Source: Nitrospirae bacterium MYbinv3 (lineage in GTDB: Bacteria; Nitrospirota; Thermodesulfovibrionia; Thermodesulfovibrionales; Magnetobacteriaceae). From it: a DNA stretch of 64,000 nucleotides. Made by a program: the position numbers and the translations under genes. The stretch covers positions 1 to 64,000 of the forward strand of contig PEAB01000006.1 of assembly GCA_002753395.1 (NCBI GenBank), in the 5' to 3' direction. Below, one piece after another: positions 25,209-33,077 of the stretch; position 1 is the first letter of the stretch, and every line of letters begins with the position of its first letter. The notes beneath the pieces were generated by a model, which was not told the DNA's origin, did not search any database, and was given only the letters and a program-made list of their open reading frames with translations.

Positions 25209-26465
25209 TTAATCTTTACACCTGTTTAGTTCTATAACAAAGACACAGCCATCGTCTATGTTTTTGGCATATAGTTTACCATCCATATTATTTTCAATTA
25301 TAATTTTTGACATATAAAGCCCTATGCCGGTACCTTTTTGTGCGTCCTTTGTGGTGAAGTAGGGTTCAAACACCCTGTTTAAAATATCCGCTTTTATACC
25401 TCCACCGTTATCCTTTATTGATACATTAATCCTATCATCTTGTTCAGATATCTCGATGTTGATCTGCCCCAGCCCATTAGAGAATTCGCTTTTTTCAACC
25501 CTTTCAATGATGGCGTCTCTTGAGTTGTTTACAACGTTTAGTATTACCTGTTTGAATTCATTGGGATAACCGTAGACGCAGAATATATCGTTTGTGTTAT
25601 GAGCACAGAGTATTTGAACTGCAATGTTGTTGTTTTTTAGTTGGGCTGAGAATAAAGACAAAGTCTCTTCTACTGCCTCTTTGGCGTTGAATCTCACTTT
25701 TTCCTTATTTGTTCTGTAAAAATTCCTGAAATCGTCTATAGTTTTAGACATAAAACCTATAAGTTGTCCCGATTCCTCTACAACCCTGTTTAGATAAAAT
25801 TGATCGAGTTCACCGTATTCTCCGGCGTCTTTTATGTCGTCAAACAGGAGACCTAGACCGGTTAGCGGGGTTCGCCACTGATGAGCGATTGCGCCAATCA
25901 TCTCTCCCATAGCCGCCATCTTTGATTGTTGTATAAGGAGCTCCTCGTGTCGTCTCCTCTTTTCAATCTCTTGGACAACGATAGCCTCGAGGTTTTGATT
26001 GAATTCTTTGAGCTTCATCTCGGCCTCTTTTCTCATCTTAATCTCTTCCAATGCCTGATCGCGCAGGGTCTTGTATTCCTGTATGCGTATGGTTAAGTCG
26101 GAGACATCTGCTATGACAAACAACGCAAAAAACCCGTTCCCCTCTGTAGCAGGCATGGCGGTAACAGTTGTGTGTTGTATGCGGAGTTGTTTGTTCAACC
26201 CCCATGAAGGTATTATGTGCTTGTGAAGTTGAGCGGAGAATATGGTGGGCGGGCCGCCCTCAAAGATTGGTTTAATGCGGGACAAGTACCTAGGTTCTCT
26301 AAGGTGGCTATAATGCTCTCCTATGTTTGTTCCCACTATCTGTTCTCTTGGGATGTTAGTCCAGTTTTCAATACATCTGTTCCAGAACATCACGGTTAAA
26401 TCGTCTTGCAAGACGAATATACCCATAGGAACGTTATCGAGAACCTTAAATGTTTCGCTGCACAT
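25209..26465 (-). CDS. PAS-domain histidine kinase
   Basis: A 418-residue soluble kinase. A PAS domain (about 5-135; VPMGIFVLQDDLTVMFWNRCIENW) is followed by a coiled coil, then the H-box MIGAIAHQWRTPLTGLG near 190, N-box NVVNNSRDAI, and G-boxes KDNGGGIKAD and GTGIGLYMSKII. The kinase core is closely similar to the C-terminus of the 1313-residue kinase at 9.3-13.2 kb (the same QSKMAAMGEMI lead-in and FDPYFTTK/FEPYFTTK G-box), so they are paralogues. It is the last gene of the response regulator, cheC and kinase operon. Confidence 0.9.
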   Translation of the reverse strand: MCSETFKVLDNVPMGIFVLQDDLTVMFWNRCIENWTNIPREQIVGTNIGEHYSHLREPRYLSRIKPIFEGGPPTIFSAQLHKHIIPSWGLNKQLRIQHTTVTAMPATEGNGFFALFVIADVSDLTIRIQEYKTLRDQALEEIKMRKEAEMKLKEFNQNLEAIVVQEIEKRRRHEELLIQQSKMAAMGEMIGAIAHQWRTPLTGLGLLFDDIKDAGEYGELDQFYLNRVVEESGQLIGFMSKTIDDFRNFYRTNKEKVRFNAKEAVEETLSLFSAQLKNNNIAVQILCAHNTNDIFCVYGYPNEFKQVILNVVNNSRDAIIERVEKSEFSNGLGQINIEISEQDDRINVSIKDNGGGIKADILNRVFEPYFTTKDAQKGTGIGLYMSKIIIENNMDGKLYAKNIDDGCVFVIELNRCKD

Positions 26466-26484
26466 CTGTGATCTCTAATGGCCG

Positions 26485-27093
26485 TTATTGTGTTATGTCT
26501 AAAGAGGAATTGAGTTCGCTGATTAAACTCTCAAACGAGCCTACTTCAAAGACTAAGATTATATCTCCCTCTATCAATTGTGTCTCTATCCTAAAACGTG
26601 TACGTGCCAACAAGATTATTGGTTGCTCTGTGGTATCATAGGGTGTTATGAAGTTGTGTACATTGCTGTCCTGATAGATTGGTATTGAGTACTCAACGTG
26701 TTTCATGAGGATGTTTGCTAGTGAGCCCATCACACCGTTTAGGACAATATTGCCGACCTCGGTCAGGGTTCCTATCTTGATGGCATCCATATCCGCTTCC
26801 ATATTCAAGTCCCCGATGAGGAGACCGATAAGATTTGCGGCGCTGTCTGGAGGAAATATCAGAGAGGCAATGCCTGAAAACGGCCCGCGAAACCCCATTC
26901 TAACGATAGAGGCGCTCTTGCCAAATAATCCTTCCAACTCTTGCTTTATATTCGATCTTGTTATAAGCCTGATTGATGGAACCTGCAGAGATACATGAGC
27001 CATCAGCATTTCGTTAAGTACACCGGCTGCTCTTCCCACACCTATGTTTATAAGCTCCGTAAGGGCGTCGACTTGAAATGTGTTTAGTACCAC
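26485..27093 (-). CDS. CheC-type phosphatase of response regulators
   Basis: A 202-residue CheC-family protein that would remove phosphate from a CheY-like receiver. Two active-site helices are visible with the family spacing: D-x3-E-x2-N-x22-P in DALTELINIG...LQVP (first residues) and a second E-x2-N-x22-P in TEVGNIVLNG...YSIP near 95-120. The GTG start follows the receiver's stop codon directly, with AGGA just upstream, so the proteins are made together. Position between a receiver gene and a kinase gene suggests a closed phosphorylation-dephosphorylation circuit outside a chemotaxis cluster. Confidence 0.87.
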   Translation of the reverse strand: MVLNTFQVDALTELINIGVGRAAGVLNEMLMAHVSLQVPSIRLITRSNIKQELEGLFGKSASIVRMGFRGPFSGIASLIFPPDSAANLIGLLIGDLNMEADMDAIKIGTLTEVGNIVLNGVMGSLANILMKHVEYSIPIYQDSNVHNFITPYDTTEQPIILLARTRFRIETQLIEGDIILVFEVGSFESLISELNSSLDITQ

Positions 27094-27468
27094 TTAGTCC
27101 TGCTTTTCTTTTTGAGAGATTAATTCTTTGATAGCCGCAAGAAGGGTATCTTTTTTAGGAGGTTTGTTTAGGATCATGGCAGCGCCAAGCTCAAGACACT
27201 TATCCCTGGTGCTTGTCTGTATGTCGGCGGTGAGCACTATTACCGGTATCTCTTTGACCCTCTCACCCATTGCCTCAAGGACGTTAAAGCCATCCATGTC
27301 AGGCATCAACAGGTCTAGGCACATACAGTCTGGTTTCTTCTCTGTGATGATCTGCAGTGCGCCTGTACCACTAGATGCCTCCAGTATCTCGTAACCTCCA
27401 GATTTGACAATATTCGTGATGTTCATCCTTAGCAGCAATGAATCATCCACTATTAGAACGATAGCCAC
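27094..27468 (-). CDS. CheY-like response regulator
   Basis: A 124-residue single receiver domain. The acidic pair is in VDDSLLLR, the phospho-acceptor aspartate is in CMCLDLLMPDMDG near residue 53, a threonine is in PVIVLTADIQT, and the lysine is in MILNKPPKKDTL. There is no output domain. It is the first gene of the operon with cheC and the PAS kinase, which identifies its likely phosphatase and kinase. Confidence 0.92.
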   Translation of the reverse strand: MAIVLIVDDSLLLRMNITNIVKSGGYEILEASSGTGALQIITEKKPDCMCLDLLMPDMDGFNVLEAMGERVKEIPVIVLTADIQTSTRDKCLELGAAMILNKPPKKDTLLAAIKELISQKEKQD

Positions 27469-27585
27469 CTTTTATCCACCTCACTTAAGAATATTTCTCT
27501 CTTCACGTGCTGTTGATTCTACACTATGAAGCTGTTGATAGTCAAATCCGAGGCAGCAGGCTATCAGAGTCAGGATGCTTCTTGA

Positions 27586-30138
27586 TTACTCGCCGGTTGA
27601 GCCGGCGCTTACTGTATGGCTCTTTGTCCCTTCTGATTCAATCTGGTCTAATGGCCTATTTGGCAGTGAATTTAGATGCTTATTAACTATATAAAGCGTC
27701 TCCTGATCTGGTACATTAAACTCGAGTTTCTGGATATGCTGTTTGATCTCTGCCTCTCTCTCATCCAATATCTCCATAAGATCCTTATATGTTTGTTTGT
27801 CAATTTCTTTATTCTTAAGTTGAGAATACAGAGTATCTCTTTCTTTAAAGATATTCTCCAAATTTTTTTGGCTATTTTCCAGATAAGTTTGGATGAACTT
27901 AACGGAGTGGTCATATAGTATTTCATCACGAGCCTTGAGTTGTTTTATTTGCCGTTGACGGCTTTCCACAGCAAAGGTTATCTCGTCCTCATTAGCTCGT
28001 TTTCGAGCTTTTCCTTCTACTATTTCGTCATGTCTCTTGACATGGATCGATACCTCACTTAACTCAATACCTACGTCTTTTTTCTTCTCAATGTATTTTT
28101 TTGCAATTTCCATACATTCACTATCAATAGATTCAGTACTGGCTGAGGATGTCCTTTCCATGTATCTTTTTATCCCCTCTATTACGTTGTCTTTTAATAG
28201 TTTTTCTTCCTGTTCAACGTTGACTGACTTAGGAGATTTAACAACAACCTTTATGTTTCCCCATAAACCATACGTTTCTCTATTAGCCGAAAAGATATCA
28301 ATTGGTTTATCATCAGTGGCTAACTCTATAGTTAAGGACTCTTTAGCTTCTATAATGCTTATAAAGCGATGGAGGAGTCTAGCAGAATACGTTTCAAAGA
28401 CAGGAGACTGATCAATCCATTCTATAAAGGTGCTGAATGGTAAGTTCTCGAAATTCTCCGAGGTTCTTGCCTTCATCGACAGATAAGCATAAAGGTCTGT
28501 TATAAAATCATTTTCATTGAATGGCTTTTCGTTGAGAGCCTCTATTACGACCTGCCCCCTTATCTCATAATCCGCTGCAACTGGCAAAGTGACAATGACT
28601 TCTATAGGGATCGTAAGCTCCCTGACATAGTCCTCTATAGCTGGCAGTTCAACTGTGAATATGGTAGCATCAAGGTCTCCAATATTTCCCACTTTTAGTA
28701 TGATATCTTGAACCTTGACAGGGGTTATGCTACCTTCAACTTCTTGTACAGTTTTATATAGCTCGGATTCTATACGGGCGCGAATCTGTTGTAAAGTAGG
28801 CTCATCGTCTCTGCTGCCTCTACAATGCACAGTTGCCTGCTTAAGAACATAAGTATGACCTGTCTTGGTCTTTAAGGGAGAGATACCTTCTCTTGCGATA
28901 TTTATAGTGATATATCGAGTGACGTCTTTAACCTCAACGTATGCCTTATCAACAATAATCCCAAAGAGAACACCCTTACCTGCCCTTTCTATGATCTTCT
29001 CACAAGAATCCTGCTGCGGGTAAACCGTGAGATTGCGAAACTCTTTTCTTAACTCGTCGGTGAGGTGGGATTTAAGCTGTTCCTCGACATAAGGTATATC
29101 CTTAATCACACGACAGTTAACCTTAGCTCGCAGCTCATAGACAAATCCTTCCTTATTACGTGTTGTAGTTTGAAAAGTAATCTCTTTGTCCCTATATATT
29201 ATCTTAGGGCTTACGGGGACTTGAACTGAGTCGATTAAAGCCTGACAGTCTATAAGATTTGGGGTTTGTAATACAACATCTCTTATCTGTTCTACTTGAA
29301 TGAGGACATCATGCCTTTTTGCAGAGAACCTCAGATGTTCAATTATAAGTTGACGCAGTCTCTTAATGTTATCATCAAGAGCGTTTCCACTTCTGCCTCT
29401 TACCTCTACGATGACCCTATACCTCTCATCTCTCGATGTGTCAAGTTCAATCCCTTGTATATCCAGAGAGTCTTGGCCCATTTGTTGTTTTTGAACGGAG
29501 TCTTTAATAATCCTAATACTATCGTAGTTTGATTGCTCTGGCGTCGACACATCTGAGTGTTTAATGTCTCTTAAGGCCCTGGTAGCGTTACCGTTTTTCA
29601 CGATTAGTGTATTTACTGGTTTTAGTTTTATCTCATCACTGTGGAGCCAGAATATAAATTGGGTTGACTCGTCAGTGATATCCAAGTCAATGACCTCTGT
29701 GACTCTTATTGGTATTCTGCCCTGAGTATCTGACATAAGCATTTGTACACAGCGCTGTGGAACTATATCTGATAAGGCTTGGAAATCCGGTATGAAATCG
29801 GACTTTTTTCTCTCTATGAAGGCTCGAAGCGGGTCTTCTCCAAGGTGTATCCGTTTAGCAAGATCAGCCGTGTCTCTACAATGACAAGCTAATTTAAACC
29901 TAACATGGTACGTCAAGCCAACTTTATCTTTGGTCTTTATCTCAAATGGTATGATGACAGGCTTTTTAGTAACACTATAACCGGGATTTCTCTTAAAGAG
30001 AGGTAAACTGTCTCCTTCTGTGAATACTCTAGCGGAAAGTGCATGAGATGGTCCACTTACCTCTACGATGTCAAGATCCGGATATTGTTTCCAATCTGTA
30101 TCGAAGATCATACGCATATGTCTTGTAAGATTTTCCAT
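27586..30138 (-). CDS. SPFH-like multi-repeat protein of the TIR locus
   Basis: An 850-residue protein not recognised as a named family. It contains at least three alpha/beta units with the rhythm of SPFH/band-7 domains: a strand pair 'TKD-x-YxV', a strand ending in C(R)-x-D, a long amphipathic helix, then a strand 'GI-V-V-EV-D'. Unit 1 is about 60-170 (TKDKVGLTYHVRFKLACHCRD), unit 2 about 315-425 (VYELRAKVNCRVIKD ... LFGIIVDKAYVEVKDVTRY), and unit 3 about 425-520 (TKTGHTYVLKQATVHCRGS). The C-terminal 180 residues are coiled coil (RQRQIKQLKARDEILYDHS) ending in QETLYIVNKHL. No membrane helix or signal is seen. It is the last gene of the four-gene TIR locus. The SPFH resemblance is by eye and needs a profile search. 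Confidence 0.7.
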   Translation of the reverse strand: MENLTRHMRMIFDTDWKQYPDLDIVEVSGPSHALSARVFTEGDSLPLFKRNPGYSVTKKPVIIPFEIKTKDKVGLTYHVRFKLACHCRDTADLAKRIHLGEDPLRAFIERKKSDFIPDFQALSDIVPQRCVQMLMSDTQGRIPIRVTEVIDLDITDESTQFIFWLHSDEIKLKPVNTLIVKNGNATRALRDIKHSDVSTPEQSNYDSIRIIKDSVQKQQMGQDSLDIQGIELDTSRDERYRVIVEVRGRSGNALDDNIKRLRQLIIEHLRFSAKRHDVLIQVEQIRDVVLQTPNLIDCQALIDSVQVPVSPKIIYRDKEITFQTTTRNKEGFVYELRAKVNCRVIKDIPYVEEQLKSHLTDELRKEFRNLTVYPQQDSCEKIIERAGKGVLFGIIVDKAYVEVKDVTRYITINIAREGISPLKTKTGHTYVLKQATVHCRGSRDDEPTLQQIRARIESELYKTVQEVEGSITPVKVQDIILKVGNIGDLDATIFTVELPAIEDYVRELTIPIEVIVTLPVAADYEIRGQVVIEALNEKPFNENDFITDLYAYLSMKARTSENFENLPFSTFIEWIDQSPVFETYSARLLHRFISIIEAKESLTIELATDDKPIDIFSANRETYGLWGNIKVVVKSPKSVNVEQEEKLLKDNVIEGIKRYMERTSSASTESIDSECMEIAKKYIEKKKDVGIELSEVSIHVKRHDEIVEGKARKRANEDEITFAVESRQRQIKQLKARDEILYDHSVKFIQTYLENSQKNLENIFKERDTLYSQLKNKEIDKQTYKDLMEILDEREAEIKQHIQKLEFNVPDQETLYIVNKHLNSLPNRPLDQIESEGTKSHTVSAGSTGE

Positions 30139-30170
30139 AATGAATCCTCCTGTATATTAATGTTTATGTT

Positions 30171-30337
30171 GTATCCTCTTTATAATTCATGGTAATTATG
30201 CTTTTAAGCTTTTTGGATTCCTGCTTACGCAGGAATGACGTATTTGGAAAACACCTATTACTGTCATTCCCACAGAAGTGGGAATCCGTGTTCTGAAAGC
30301 ATAAGAATACATTTACCATGTTTTTTTAAGATGATAC
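30171..30337 (-). mobile_element. Family C MITE-like element, complete, with perfect 8-bp duplication
   Basis: The element is 167 bp and runs from GTATCCTCTTTATAATTCATGG to CCATGTTTTTTTAAGATGATAC. It is flanked by TTTATGTT on both sides (30163-30170 and 30338-30345). Inside are two REP-like hairpins, ATTCCTGCTTACGCAGGAAT and ATTCCCACAGAAGTGGGAAT. It lies between two genes of the TIR locus; without it and one duplication copy the genes would be 38 bp apart. Confidence 0.85.
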
Positions 30338-30351
30338 TTTATGTTCTTGTT

Positions 30352-32292
30352 TTATAAACGCAGGCGACAACTCTTAGCTGACGTACCTCCTGCCTTTATC
30401 CTCTTCTCTACTACATTAAAGACCTCTTTTCTAACGTCTGCAATAGGTGCCTGCTTCCACGGTTCTATCAATGCCCAGAAGAGTTGTTGAAAGTCAGACG
30501 TCTTTGCTGCTTGACCGGTTTGGATTGTTGAAACCCTTATTCTCCTTGTTTGTATCTTCTCAGCGGCTTGTTTATCCTTGCTGCAGGCGCTAAGTTCCTC
30601 GTAAACCGATATCAGCAGATCCTCCACTATAATACGCACCATTGGCTCATAAGTCTTCTTATCGTCTTTCCTTAAAAAGGCGTCAAGCCAGGCGCCTAGT
30701 AACTCTACGTTAGCATGACTAATGAGTATGTCAACTATATCAGAAGGAGAACGAATGATAGTGACAAGAACAACGATGATTGCCATCTTTACATCCTCCT
30801 GAAGACTTTGGGTGAAATTCATCCAAAGCGCCTCTAAACTCTTACTCTCAAAGTTCTTCTCTTTACCTATCTCAAGTTTTCCGTATTTAGATAGCTCTGT
30901 TATAACACGAGAGATAAGTACATCAAGTGTTTTAATAAACAGCGTTATCTGTACCTTTCTCAATTCCGGGTCTTCTTCCTCCTTAATCCACTGACTGAGC
31001 GCCATTAACACGTTACGGTAAAAGCCGTCTAGACCAAGAGCAACGAGTGAATAGACAACGGCATCTAAAACGAACCCTACATCGTTTTGCTTGTTTTCAC
31101 TCACTTTTCTTTTGAGGGTATGTCTTATTACATCCAAGGCAAGTTCTATCTTCACGCTGCCAATCTCCTTACACACAGAGGCCGCTGCCCACTGAAAGTT
31201 TGAGTTATTGCTGTCAATCAATCCTTTTAGAAAATTAGAAACGTTATCAGGAGAAAGGCCTGTCTCCAAGGCTCTGCTCAACAAATAGCCAATTGTAGCC
31301 CTAATATGCGGAAAATCGCTATTTGCCCAATATTGCTTTATATAATCGTAGATCTTTGATGTGCCAAGCTGTATAAATCCCCCTATTGCATAACCAATCT
31401 GTTGACGTTCATACAACCTCAGACTTGTCCTGCCAGCAACAAGCTCAAACAACGCTTTAATCACCTGCAACAGTATTATATCCCTATATTGTCGTCTAAT
31501 GAAGCCCTCCATGTCTGGCATGTTATTAAACCGAATAACTTCCACATGCTCTCCAGCCACTTCTACAGAAGAATAATGGGCATCTAATCTTTCAAGTATC
31601 CCACCAAGCCTTTCGTCAAATATAGACTGTCGCGGCAGGACCTCAGATTTAACAGAGTCTCTGTTAGCCTCGGTGTTCTTAACAGAGTTACGCTCTGCTT
31701 TTTGTTGTGCCACGGTAGGAACGTTGCCTATCCTTTCTACAACCTCGTTAAATATCTCCTCAAGCCTTGACCATTCCATCTGAGGAAACATAACTACGAG
31801 GATAGCAAAAATCTTGTCTCTATCGAATGCCTCCCTCATACGGTTACTAATACCAGTAGTATCCCTTGATTCAGAGGTGTTTTTTGTTTTTAACTCTGCT
31901 TCTTCCTCCAGATTTCTTATCTTGGCATCAAGTTCATTGAGTTCTTTAGTGTAAAGGTCTATATTCAATTTGCATCGCTCAAAATCCTCAAGATTTCTAG
32001 CTATATCAGTAGCTTTATATACATTCATCCAGTGTTTTATTCGATCTTCTATCAATGCCCTCATCCTCTTGTGTTCCCCTACTCCTGCATTGGGCGAGCT
32101 AAATATACGTCTTCCAATGTCCTGGCGTTCCTCATGTTGCGGTTTGCTGCTGTCAAAGGGTTTTGGTTTCTGAGCATCTTCAGCCCCCTCAGGGGGTTGA
32201 GATACCTGTGGCTGATCGTTGACAGTGGTGTCTTGAGGGCTGTGATTAATCTCGTTTTGTCCTTGAGGGATGTTGTCTTGTTCTGTTGACAT
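30352..32292 (-). CDS. Helical-repeat protein with a segment shared with the TIR protein
   Basis: A 646-residue protein of unknown family. The first 65 residues are low-complexity (P, Q, E rich). Residues about 73-130 form a helical/coiled segment that aligns without gaps with the C-terminus of the neighbouring TIR protein (shared pattern RI-x-H-x3-V ... KL-x-I-x2-Y-x-KEL-x2-L). Residues about 260-600 are a chain of helices of HEAT/ARM type (LLQVIKALFELVAGRTSLRLYERQ, DFPHIRATIGYLLSRALETG, NSNFQWAAASVCKEIGSV, DVGFVLDAVVYSLVALGLDG), consistent with a scaffold. No catalytic motif or membrane helix is visible. It starts 9 bp after the TIR gene. Confidence 0.72.
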   Translation of the reverse strand: MSTEQDNIPQGQNEINHSPQDTTVNDQPQVSQPPEGAEDAQKPKPFDSSKPQHEERQDIGRRIFSSPNAGVGEHKRMRALIEDRIKHWMNVYKATDIARNLEDFERCKLNIDLYTKELNELDAKIRNLEEEAELKTKNTSESRDTTGISNRMREAFDRDKIFAILVVMFPQMEWSRLEEIFNEVVERIGNVPTVAQQKAERNSVKNTEANRDSVKSEVLPRQSIFDERLGGILERLDAHYSSVEVAGEHVEVIRFNNMPDMEGFIRRQYRDIILLQVIKALFELVAGRTSLRLYERQQIGYAIGGFIQLGTSKIYDYIKQYWANSDFPHIRATIGYLLSRALETGLSPDNVSNFLKGLIDSNNSNFQWAAASVCKEIGSVKIELALDVIRHTLKRKVSENKQNDVGFVLDAVVYSLVALGLDGFYRNVLMALSQWIKEEEDPELRKVQITLFIKTLDVLISRVITELSKYGKLEIGKEKNFESKSLEALWMNFTQSLQEDVKMAIIVVLVTIIRSPSDIVDILISHANVELLGAWLDAFLRKDDKKTYEPMVRIIVEDLLISVYEELSACSKDKQAAEKIQTRRIRVSTIQTGQAAKTSDFQQLFWALIEPWKQAPIADVRKEVFNVVEKRIKAGGTSAKSCRLRL

Positions 32293-32301
32293 AACGCCTC
32301 C

Positions 32302-33063
32302 TTAGATTAATCTTTGTTCTAATTGTTCAAGTTCTTTTAAATAAATCTCAATCCTTAGCTTTATCTCTTCATATCTATCAGGAGCAAACAAGGGATCTAC
32401 AGTATTGATGACCTTAGTAAAGTGTTCGATTCGACCTGATATGTGTTGAATCTGCATTGAGGTAATGTTACGTCTGAGGGCAGTAGACGGGTGTTTTTCT
32501 ATATCATGCAATTTCTCAACGAGACGCTCCCTGCTTTCCACAGCGCTGATTTTTTTAGGCAATCCCTTGATCGCATTCCTTATCCCTCTGGCGACATCGC
32601 TCAGAGCCTCGTCTATGTTGGACCAGCTTTTAACAGCTCTACTATTTGAGGGCAGAGATTGAAGTTTACCAAATGGAGCGCTATGCCAGTCTGTATCACA
32701 TATGATAATTGGAATTACAAAACACTCGTTGAGATCATAACGCCTCATTGCTCGTTTCATCTCTATATCATAACAGTAGTCGGATGCTATAAAGTCAGGA
32801 GTAACAAGCAGTAAAACGATACTGGCAGTCTCTAAATGGGAGTCTATAACTTTTTCCCACTCTTGCCCAGGTAGTATCTTTCTACCGTGCCAGATCCTTA
32901 CGATACCCTCTCGCTGCATGAACATCAGGTGTTGTTCAAGTTTTACTCTAACTTCCTCATCATTGAAAGAGTAGGATATAAATACTTCAACGGGCCAATC
33001 ATGCTTTAGGTTGTGCCCCTTGTTGCCATTTTCCTGGTCGTTATATGACATACACACCTCCAT
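32302..33063 (-). CDS. TIR domain protein with C-terminal adaptor helix
   Basis: A 253-residue protein. The TIR domain spans about 22-165: strand A VEVFISYSFNDEEVR, the BB-loop region IVRIWHGRKILPGQEWEKVID, ASIVLLLVTPDFIASDYCYDIEMKRAM with the glutamate at the position of the TIR NADase catalytic residue, and FVIPIIICDTDWHSAPF. Residues about 205-253 form a helical segment (RIEHFTKVINTV ... EEIKLRIEIYLKELEQLEQRL) that matches the N-terminal region of the helical-repeat protein encoded next. Bacterial TIR domains either degrade NAD or make cyclic ADP-ribose signals in defence, or act as interaction modules; which applies here is open. It lies 14 bp after the zinc-ribbon membrane protein gene. 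Confidence 0.88.
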   Translation of the reverse strand: MEVCMSYNDQENGNKGHNLKHDWPVEVFISYSFNDEEVRVKLEQHLMFMQREGIVRIWHGRKILPGQEWEKVIDSHLETASIVLLLVTPDFIASDYCYDIEMKRAMRRYDLNECFVIPIIICDTDWHSAPFGKLQSLPSNSRAVKSWSNIDEALSDVARGIRNAIKGLPKKISAVESRERLVEKLHDIEKHPSTALRRNITSMQIQHISGRIEHFTKVINTVDPLFAPDRYEEIKLRIEIYLKELEQLEQRLI

Positions 33064-33077
33064 GAGTTAATATTGAG

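Noticed and set aside
28037-28411. Plus-strand frame opposite the SPFH-like gene
   Set aside because: It is a shadow of the minus-strand gene. The gene is preferred because its frame is long and uninterrupted, has a ribosome binding site and fits the operon.
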